Assembly (NCBI GenBank): GCA_904501935.1
Contig: CAJGDA010000040.1
Span: 1 to 12,154 of the forward strand
DNA from: an uncultured Methanobrevibacter sp.
Lineage (GTDB): Archaea; Methanobacteriota; Methanobacteria; Methanobacteriales; Methanobacteriaceae
Length of the DNA: 12,154 bases
Reading direction: 5' to 3'
Shown: positions 7,629 to 12,154 of the stretch, piece after piece
How positions within the stretch are numbered: the stretch's first letter is position 1
How the letters are laid out: each line of letters opens with the position of its first letter
Position numbers and translations under genes: made by a program
Notes under the pieces: model-generated
The model's database searches: none
Seen by the model: the letters and a program-made list of their open reading frames with translations, nothing else
Told to the model about the DNA's origin: nothing

Positions 7629-7712
7629 CGCCGGGACGGGGATTTGAACCCCGGAGGTCATAAGACCATCGGATTAGCAGTCCGACGCCGTACCAGGCTG
7701 GGCCATCCCGAC
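7629..7712 (-). tRNA. tRNA-Ser (anticodon GCU)
   Basis: 84 nt with a full class II cloverleaf. The acceptor stem is GTCGGGA/TCCCGGC (one G-U) with discriminator G. The D arm is GCC/GGC. The anticodon stem is TCGGA/TCCGA around the loop CTGCTAA, with anticodon GCT at 7678-7676. The long variable arm is GGTC-TTAT-GACC, and the T arm is CGGGG/CCCCG around TTCAAAT. The long variable arm and discriminator G identify serine. CCA is not encoded. It reads AGC/AGU codons. Confidence 0.97.
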
Positions 7713-7733
7713 AGTTGAAAAAACAAATATAAT

Positions 7734-7761
7734 AAAATATATTGTAAAAACTTATTTATAA
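7734..7761 (-). promoter_or_regulatory. Candidate TATA elements for tRNA-Ser
   Basis: Two minus-strand candidates lie in the gap between SRP RNA and tRNA: AATATATTTT (7734-7743), giving a start close to the mature 5' end, and TTTATAAATA (7752-7761), giving a leader of about 23 nt. The tRNA could also arise by processing of a transcript that reads through from the SRP RNA. Confidence 0.35.
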
Positions 7762-7794
7762 ACTTAATTATTTTTTTAAATGGCGTGTTCAAAA

Positions 7795-8089
7795 GTGGAC
7801 TAATCTCAAAAATATAAGTGATCTAAAAAACCCAACTCCACCCCGCGATTCTACAAGCATTGAATGTTAATAGTAAAGCTGCTCCCTTCCGGGCCTGACC
7901 CGTTCCCATATCAAAGATGACTAATTTTTACCCTCCAGTAAAAATCTCACCACCACCAATCCTGTAGGACGAGGTTTCTATGCTGTTTTTCTTAGGCTTA
8001 TATTCTCTCAAAAAGCCGCCTTTTGAACTTCGACCGCACCAAAGGGGGTGTGTGCTTACAGAGGACCCCTAACCCTCCGGTCTAGCCAC
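7795..8089 (-). ncRNA. ffs: Signal recognition particle (7S) RNA, archaeal type
   Basis: About 295 nt, ends approximate. Helix 8 carries the universally conserved SRP54-binding hairpin at 7878-7901 on the minus strand, with GTCAGG, a GGAA tetraloop (7890-7887) and AGCAGC. Helix 6 is seen as TTTTTAC...GTAAAAA (7925-7944) around a GGAG loop, the SRP19 site. The Alu-domain motif TGTAAG lies at 8060-8055. The ends pair as GTGGCTAG (8089-8082) with TTAGTCCAC (7803-7795), with one bulge, as expected for archaeal helix 1. TTTT follows directly (7794-7791). The length and helix 1 agree with archaeal 7S RNAs of about 300 nt. It forms the scaffold that targets nascent membrane and secreted proteins to the Sec translocon. 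Confidence 0.93.
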
Positions 8090-8111
8090 TAATAATATAT
8101 GGCTTTAATTG

Positions 8112-8125
8112 TATATAAATGTTCG
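8112..8125 (-). promoter_or_regulatory. Strong promoter of the SRP RNA
   Basis: The minus strand carries CGAACA (BRE, 8125-8120) directly followed by TTTATATA (8119-8112). The spacing to the predicted RNA 5' end (8087-8089) is 22-25 nt, as expected for an archaeal TBP/TFB promoter. It is the best promoter match in the window. Confidence 0.8.
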
Positions 8126-8224
8126 TAAAAAAGTTATTCTTAGAAATCAAAATTTTTACTGGAAAAAAATTAAAAATCAAAATTAACAAATTTCTAGAAA
8201 ATAATATCATTATAGTAATTTATT

Positions 8225-8248
8225 AAAAAAGATTAAAATTAAAAAAAA
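8225..8248 (-). terminator. Oligo-T terminator after the CBS gene
   Basis: About 20 nt past the stop codon, the minus strand has TTTTTTTT (8248-8241) and TTTTTT (8230-8225). No strong hairpin is seen. The rest of 8126-8268 is AT-rich and holds nothing else I can identify. Confidence 0.5.
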
Positions 8249-8268
8249 TAGAGGGATAATCAATTAAA

Positions 8269-8652
8269 TTAAAAAATTTGAATAATATCCCCATCAGAAA
8301 TAATGCCAACTAATTTTCCATCTTCAACAACAGGAAGTTGATTCAATATTCCAGAAGATGAATTGTCTTTCATAATATTGATTGCAGTTTCAATATTATC
8401 ATCGGGAGAAACAGTAACTACAGGTTTAATCATTATTTCTTTAACGCTAGTTCCTAATTCATATTTATCTAAAATTAAATTATGTCCAACATCTGTTGCA
8501 GTTATGATTCCAACTAATTTTCCATCTTCAACAACTGGAAGAGAACTAATTTTATTTTTCATTAATTTCTCAAAAGCACATACTACATCTACATCACAGG
8601 AAGTAGTAATCACATCAGTTGTCATTATCTCTTTGACTTTTTTGTTTAACAT
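8269..8652 (-). CDS. Tandem CBS-domain protein
   Basis: 127 aa made almost wholly of two CBS domains (about 7-63 and 70-127), each with the signature 'PVVEDGKLVGII' followed by 'TATD' or 'SDGD'. CBS pairs (Bateman modules) usually bind AMP, ATP, S-adenosylmethionine or other adenosyl ligands and regulate a partner protein. No enzyme domain is attached, so a regulatory role in trans is inferred. I place the start at ATG 8652, because GGAGGTG (8665-8659) sits 6 nt before it; an in-frame ATG at 8676 has no such site. The start lies inside pgk2, so the genes overlap by 38 bp and are probably translated in a coupled way. The two signatures are encoded by an identical 26-bp stretch (8306-8331 and 8510-8535). 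Confidence 0.9.
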   Translation of the reverse strand: MLNKKVKEIMTTDVITTSCDVDVVCAFEKLMKNKISSLPVVEDGKLVGIITATDVGHNLILDKYELGTSVKEIMIKPVVTVSPDDNIETAINIMKDNSSSGILNQLPVVEDGKLVGIISDGDIIQIF

Positions 8653-9544
8653 TATTTTCACCTCCAAATTTTTCAAGTATTTCGCATACCATGATATCTA
8701 TTGTTTCATTAATATCAACATTGTTAATTATACAAGCATTATTAATTTTTGCTTGTTCTACTAAAAAATTTTGTGTTTTTCTAATAATTTCAAATTTTTC
8801 CATATATCTTTCAGGAGACCGTTTAACCCAAGGTGGCCTACATCTGGAATAGAATCTTTGTTTATGTGATTCCTCATCATCTACTGTCAAAGTAAAAATG
8901 ATGATATTGTTATCATCTATTAAGTCCTGCCTAATAAAACCTGGAACAACATGAACTCCTTCAATAATTGTGCTGATTCCTTCTTTAACAGCCCTCTCAA
9001 TAATGGCTTCAATACCTACATTTACAACCTCAACATGGTCAATAAACCCTTCAATAACAAAATCCATACCATTTGATGGTGTTCTAATGCTTTCATGAGC
9101 ATCAAAACTAGATTTATGAATTACTGGGCTTAACTCTTTTGGCACTATTTTTCGCATTACTTCACGAATCATGTCAGTGCTTAAAATATTTTTTAATCTT
9201 AAACGATTTGCTAGTTCAAAAGCAATTGATGAAGTGCCTACGCCTGATGCACCTCCAATTAGAATGATTAACGGTTTTTCAGATTTTCTTAAAGATTTCA
9301 AATTTTCATATTTTTCTGCAATTTTTGGGTCTACCATTTTTAGATAGATTAAAACAACATCCGCCAGATCATGACTAGAAATTTCACCTACATTATCTTC
9401 AATTAATTTCGATTCAATATCACCAGCCAAAGCATATGCTCTTTCAGCCCCTATATCTGCAATATTTAACGAACGAGACAGGATTCCTTTAGAAAAGGGT
9501 TCTTTGTATTTCTTACCATCGATGTTTCCAGTAACCCAAATCAT
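8615..9544 (-). CDS. pgk2: 2-phosphoglycerate kinase (cyclic 2,3-diphosphoglycerate synthesis)
   Basis: 309 aa. Residues 1-85 form an ATP-cone-like domain ('PFSKGILSRSL', 'DIGAERAYALAGDIE'). Residues 90-295 form a P-loop kinase domain with 'GGASGVGTSS' at 97-106, 'STDMIREVM' (122-130), a 'IIEGVHVVPG' strand/loop (193-202) and basic 'FYSRCRPP' (231-238). This arrangement matches archaeal 2-phosphoglycerate kinase (EC 2.7.2.16, about 300 aa). That enzyme makes 2,3-bisphosphoglycerate, which cDPG synthetase cyclises to the solute and phosphate store typical of Methanobacteriales. cDPG synthetase is not in this window. AAAGGAGG at 9557-9550 lies 5 nt before the ATG. The hydrophilic last 12 residues (from about 298) are encoded within the CBS gene overlap and look like a tail outside the fold. 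Confidence 0.9.
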   Translation of the reverse strand: MIWVTGNIDGKKYKEPFSKGILSRSLNIADIGAERAYALAGDIESKLIEDNVGEISSHDLADVVLIYLKMVDPKIAEKYENLKSLRKSEKPLIILIGGASGVGTSSIAFELANRLRLKNILSTDMIREVMRKIVPKELSPVIHKSSFDAHESIRTPSNGMDFVIEGFIDHVEVVNVGIEAIIERAVKEGISTIIEGVHVVPGFIRQDLIDDNNIIIFTLTVDDEESHKQRFYSRCRPPWVKRSPERYMEKFEIIRKTQNFLVEQAKINNACIINNVDINETIDIMVCEILEKFGGENNVKQKSQRDNDN

Positions 9545-9576
9545 AGTATCCTCCTTTTAACTAATTTAAGATTAAT

Positions 9577-9588
9577 AATAAATAAAAG
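9577..9588 (-). promoter_or_regulatory. Weak TATA-like element for pgk2
   Basis: TTTTATTTATTA lies on the minus strand in the 112-bp gap before pgk2. It predicts a start near 9555-9562 and a very short leader. The match is poor, but a terminator just upstream argues that pgk2 has its own promoter. Confidence 0.35.
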
Positions 9589-9617
9589 TTGTTATTTGAT
9601 TTTCACAAAAAAATGAT

Positions 9618-9665
9618 TAAAAATAGATAAAAAAAGAAAAAATAGGTGATGAATAGTTATTCATC
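9618..9665 (-). terminator. Hairpin plus T-tract terminator overlapping the phosphoesterase stop codon
   Basis: A perfect inverted repeat GATGAATA (9648-9655) and TATTCATC (9658-9665) spans the stop codon. On the minus strand it is followed by ACCTA and then T-rich TTTTTTCTTTTTTT (9643-9630). It separates the phosphoesterase operon from pgk2. Confidence 0.65.
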
Positions 9666-10346
9666 TAAAGAAATGATGCTAATATCATAATTAGAACCAT
9701 CTTTAATATCAACTAAGACAGCCCCATTATCTTTAAGCATTCCTGGATTTGCAACATCTGTTGTTGTTCCAATTTTACTAAGTGATTTAGCTTCGTGAAT
9801 ATGGCCGCAAAGGTTTATTTCCGGTTCAAATTCGTGGATTGATTTTTGAATACCTGAACTGCCCACATGTTCACCATTTTCAACTCTATCTGCTTCAGTA
9901 TTGAAAGGTGGAGCATGGGTAACGAGTATTTTTACTTTAGGAACATTAGAGTTGTAAACATAATCATAATTAGCTAATAAATCATAAACTTCCCTATATA
10001 TCTTATCATCATCCATTTCACCTGGAGTGTCAAATGGAGTTGGATTGGATCCGCCAAAACCAAATAATATTGCATCGCCATAAGCAACAATATTATTATG
10101 AAGACAGAATGCAACATCATTAATAGCATTGCATATTCCAGTAGGGTCACAGTTTCCAGGAATGGCTATTACATCCACACCACAATCGGCAATTTTATTA
10201 ATAAATGTACCAACAAATTCTAAAGGTCCGAAATTAGTAATATCGCCTAGAATTAATACTAAATCTATTTCATTATTATTTAAATAAGTGTATAAGTTTT
10301 CATTTTCTTCGCCATGTGCATCACTAATAGCTAATATTTTAGTCAT
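9657..10346 (-). CDS. Metallophosphoesterase (Icc/calcineurin-like)
   Basis: 229 aa, complete calcineurin-like fold. All dinuclear metal-site motifs are present in order: 'SDAHG' (Asp9, His11), 'LGDI' (Asp35), 'GNCD' (Asn65, Asp67), 'VTHAP' (His144) and 'GHIH' (His182, His184). This predicts a cytosolic Mn/Fe/Zn-dependent phosphodiesterase or phosphatase. It resembles the small archaeal predicted phosphoesterases (COG2129 type, recalled); the substrate is not known. It starts 10 bp after the DUF2096-like gene, with GGTGA as ribosome binding site 5 nt before the ATG, so it is the last gene of a three-gene operon closed by the hairpin terminator on its stop codon. Confidence 0.88.
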   Translation of the reverse strand: MTKILAISDAHGEENENLYTYLNNNEIDLVLILGDITNFGPLEFVGTFINKIADCGVDVIAIPGNCDPTGICNAINDVAFCLHNNIVAYGDAILFGFGGSNPTPFDTPGEMDDDKIYREVYDLLANYDYVYNSNVPKVKILVTHAPPFNTEADRVENGEHVGSSGIQKSIHEFEPEINLCGHIHEAKSLSKIGTTTDVANPGMLKDNGAVLVDIKDGSNYDISIISLDE

Positions 10347-10356
10347 AAAATCACCA

Positions 10357-10884
10357 TTAATCTTCTAAAAAGAAAGACCCCATCTCTTTTAAACCATTTT
10401 GGAGATCTTCTTTATCACCATGCAATTGAACGGTAACATCATCATCAAACTCGATGATAAGACCATTCCATTCTGCAATTTCCTGAACTCTTTCTTCAGC
10501 TAAAGGAACCCTTAAATTAATTCTACCAGTAGTTAATCCCGGAGGGGTGTTAACAAGGAATCTTGACTTGGATTTAGGAAATTCAAATAGTTCTTTACCT
10601 TGCATAACTTGTTTTAATAAATCAAGCCAGTAATCAGCATACTCTTCACCCTCTTCCTCAGCAATAGTTAAAAGAGTACCTTGAATATTGTTTAAAGACA
10701 TTTCAGCATTAGCTAAACCATTAATCAATTCTGGATGGGTAGGATCTCTGTGATAAGAACTAATTGTAGACCTTATAATTCCCATCTCAGGGTTAATTCC
10801 TTTAGGGATTTCATACCCCTTTTTGCTCAAATCTCTAATGAGCTTATTAAGAACCAACCAAGTTTGTTCGGAAGGTAAACTCAT
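10357..10884 (-). CDS. DUF2096-like conserved archaeal protein of unknown function
   Basis: 175 aa, soluble, with no signal peptide or membrane helix. The N-terminal half (1-100) is mainly helical ('QTWLVLNKLIRDLSKKG', 'AEEEGEEYADYWLDLL'). The C-terminal part (108-175) has a beta-rich pattern ('RINLRVPLAEERVQEIAEWN', 'IIEFDDDVTVQLHG'). No catalytic motif is evident. From memory it resembles the methanogen family DUF2096; this was not searched. It begins at ATG 10884, in a 4-bp ATGA overlap with the stop of the upstream DUF749-like gene, with AGGTGG just before it inside that gene. The overlap and the 10-bp gap to the phosphoesterase indicate co-translation and probably a shared process. Confidence 0.8.
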   Translation of the reverse strand: MSLPSEQTWLVLNKLIRDLSKKGYEIPKGINPEMGIIRSTISSYHRDPTHPELINGLANAEMSLNNIQGTLLTIAEEEGEEYADYWLDLLKQVMQGKELFEFPKSKSRFLVNTPPGLTTGRINLRVPLAEERVQEIAEWNGLIIEFDDDVTVQLHGDKEDLQNGLKEMGSFFLED

Positions 10885-11147
10885 AAATGTCCACCTATGA
10901 TTTTTAAAGTAGTGTGATTGATTTTAGCATCTGCATCTTTTAATTCCTGTTCAATTTCATCAGTACTTGAGTAGGCATCTAAGAATAAAACATGATGAGT
11001 AGATGTACCTGCTATGTTTAAAATAGCCATTTCATCTGTAGGTTTGAGTTCTCTTTTGTCAATAGTTGCTTTGAATTGAACATAAGGTTCATATTCTTCT
11101 GGAAGGTCAGCATATTTGAATATGCCGTCTAAAGTTGCTACAAACAT
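10881..11147 (-). CDS. DUF749-like small archaeal protein of unknown function
   Basis: 88 aa, soluble. Its start 'MFVATLDGIFKYADLPEEYEP' and its central 'AILNIAGTSTHHVLFLDAY' resemble the small archaeal family DUF749, recalled rather than searched. No catalytic residues stand out. It is the first gene of a three-gene operon: AAGAGGTG (11160-11153) lies 5 nt before the ATG, a good promoter lies about 50 bp upstream, and its stop overlaps the next start by 4 bp. Confidence 0.8.
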   Translation of the reverse strand: MFVATLDGIFKYADLPEEYEPYVQFKATIDKRELKPTDEMAILNIAGTSTHHVLFLDAYSSTDEIEQELKDADAKINHTTLKIIGGHL

Positions 11148-11191
11148 AATTACACCTCTTAAATAGTATATACCATTTTATTTAATTAATC

Positions 11192-11219
11192 ATATATAAA
11201 CATGTTTGCGAATAATTCG
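11192..11219 (-). promoter_or_regulatory. Promoter of the DUF749 operon with an adjacent palindrome
   Basis: TTTATATAT (11200-11192) is preceded by CGCAAACATG, a BRE-like purine-rich stretch. The predicted start is near 11168, giving a leader of about 20 nt with the Shine-Dalgarno inside it. The perfect palindrome CGAAT-A-ATTCG at 11209-11219 abuts the BRE and could be an operator. Confidence 0.55.
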
Positions 11220-11245
11220 TAAGATAACAAACAAAAATATTTTGT

Positions 11246-11275
11246 AATAAAAAAAAGTTATCAAAAAATGATAAC
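11246..11275 (-). terminator. Second terminator downstream of hdrB
   Basis: Hairpin GTTATC/GATAAC (11257-11262 with 11270-11275) with a 7-nt loop, followed on the minus strand by a run of T residues and then ATTAC (about 11256-11246). Confidence 0.55.
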
Positions 11276-11296
11276 TAAACCTGAAATGTGTTTTCA

Positions 11297-11339
11297 ATAC
11301 CTAAAAAAAATAAAAAAATAAAAGGATTGAAAAATCCTT
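11297..11339 (-). terminator. First terminator downstream of hdrB
   Basis: Hairpin AAGGATT-GAAA-AATCCTT (11322-11339) only 4 bp after the hdrB stop, followed on the minus strand by long T-tracts (11321-11302). Together with the second hairpin it forms a double terminator, fitting a highly expressed gene. Confidence 0.7.
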
Positions 11340-11343
11340 AAAT

Positions 11344-12154
11344 CTATTCACCTAATGCTTTTTTGATAGCAGGGGTTGCGTCAATTTTTTGAGCATCGAA
11401 AGTTAATTCTTCAGCTGATAATCCCATAGCTAATCCGTATAATTGAGCTAAGTGGAATACAGGAAGTGCAAAGTCAGTTCCGTATCTTTCGTTAACTTCA
11501 GTTTGACCTTGGTCAAATTGCATGTGACAGAAAGGACATACGTTAACAATTGCATCTACGCCAGCAGCGGTCATGTGGTCGAGTTTTTCTTTAGTGAAAC
11601 TAGCAGTTACATCTAAATCTCTTGCTCTTAAACCTCCACCAGCACCACAGCACATCATTTTGTCTTTGTAGTCAACGGATTTTGCACCGGTGATTTCTAC
11701 AAGGTCATCTAAGATAGATGGGTTTTCAGCTTGATCTTCGATACCAATAGTTTTAGTTGGTTTTAAGAAGTGGCAACCGTAGTGAACAGCTACATTTAAG
11801 TCTAAAGGTTTTTCAATTAAAGAAGCTAATTTTTCGTAACCTACATCGTCTCTTAAAATTTGAGCGAAGTGTTTTACTTCAACGGTACCTTTGTATTCTC
11901 TGCCGATTTCAGCTAAGTTAGCGTTGATTTTAGCTTTTTTATCTTCATCTTCTTTTAAAATGTGGTTACATTCGAATAAGGAACCGAAACAACCATTACA
12001 TTCAGTCATGATGTCTGCGCCCATTTCTTCTGCAATTGCAATGTTACGTGCTGCAATGGTAGCCCAGGTGGTTTGGTCAAAAGATCCGAATACACCAGGA
12101 GCAGGACAACATGATGCTCCTTCCATGTCTTTTAATTCAATATCTAATGCTTCA
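11344..12154 (-). CDS. hdrB: CoB-CoM heterodisulfide reductase subunit B (5' partial)
   Basis: The frame is open to the window edge: nine codons upstream of ATG 12126 read EALDIELKD, the usual HdrB sequence before 'MEGASCCPAPG'. That Met is therefore internal, and roughly 30 N-terminal residues lie outside. HdrB is the catalytic subunit that reduces CoM-S-S-CoB in the cytoplasmic MvhADG-HdrABC flavin-bifurcating complex of hydrogenotrophic methanogens. It has two CCG domains for non-cubane [4Fe-4S] clusters. Counting from the internal Met, the first shows Cys6-Cys7 then Cys43-x2-Cys46. The second shows Cys118 ('HYGCHF'), Cys159-Cys160 ('MMCCGAGGG') and Cys197-x2-Cys200 ('CPFC'). The first Cys of domain 1 is off-window. 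The usual partner hdrC probably lies upstream, outside. A double terminator follows the stop. Confidence 0.96.
   Translation of the reverse strand, partial: EALDIELKDMEGASCCPAPGVFGSFDQTTWATIAARNIAIAEEMGADIMTECNGCFGSLFECNHILKEDEDKKAKINANLAEIGREYKGTVEVKHFAQILRDDVGYEKLASLIEKPLDLNVAVHYGCHFLKPTKTIGIEDQAENPSILDDLVEITGAKSVDYKDKMMCCGAGGGLRARDLDVTASFTKEKLDHMTAAGVDAIVNVCPFCHMQFDQGQTEVNERYGTDFALPVFHLAQLYGLAMGLSAEELTFDAQKIDATPAIKKALGE

Noticed and set aside
8653..8676. ATG 8676 as the CBS protein start
   Set aside because: It adds eight residues ahead of the domain without a ribosome site, whereas GGAGGTG is well spaced from ATG 8652.
8363..8764. Plus-strand open frame of 133 codons over the CBS gene and the end of pgk2
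   Set aside because: It is antisense to two recognisable proteins and its translation has no domain signature.
12124..12126. ATG 12126 as the hdrB start
   Set aside because: The upstream codons read in frame into typical HdrB sequence, and the first CCG-domain cysteine would be lost; the gene continues beyond the window.

Overview
The window is strongly AT-rich archaeal DNA and fits a methanogen of the order Methanobacteriales, most likely Methanobrevibacter. Four things point there. There is a heterodisulfide reductase subunit (HdrB). There is a 2-phosphoglycerate kinase of the cyclic 2,3-diphosphoglycerate pathway. A very large surface protein combines Ig-like repeats, pseudomurein-binding repeats and a C71/transglutaminase-like cysteine peptidase domain. 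The 7S (SRP) RNA is of the archaeal type and sits in tandem with tRNA-Ser. Promoters are archaeal (BRE plus TTTATATA boxes) and genes tend to end in T-tracts.

Layout. 1-3485 (minus): giant secreted adhesin-like protein, apparently without an ATG/GTG/TTG codon at its proper start and with a strong inverted repeat in its promoter/leader. 3507-3947: AT-rich divergent intergenic region. 3948-5501 (plus): B12-binding-like radical SAM enzyme. 5603-7619 (plus): PLP aminotransferase overlapping a CDF zinc-type cation transporter. 7629-8089 (minus): SRP RNA followed by tRNA-Ser(GCU), convergent with the transporter. 8269-9544 (minus): pgk2 overlapping a two-CBS-domain protein. 9657-11147 (minus): tight three-gene operon of a DUF749-like protein, a DUF2096-like protein and a metallophosphoesterase. 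11344 to the window end (minus): hdrB, cut by the window at its 5' end and followed by two tandem hairpin/T-tract terminators.

How the parts relate. Most of the window is core methanogen biology: energy metabolism (HdrB), the cDPG solute pathway (Pgk2 with a possible adenylate-sensing CBS partner), amino-acid metabolism, metal homeostasis and protein targeting RNA. The accessory part is the adhesin-like gene. It has a near-identical 555-bp tandem duplication, an intact Cys-His-Asp triad, a putative AUU start and a structured leader or operator. I see no CRISPR array, transposase, integrase or phage gene. Nothing here is clearly a new multi-gene system; the adhesin control region, the pgk2-CBS overlap and the DUF749-DUF2096-phosphoesterase operon are the best candidates for undescribed biology.
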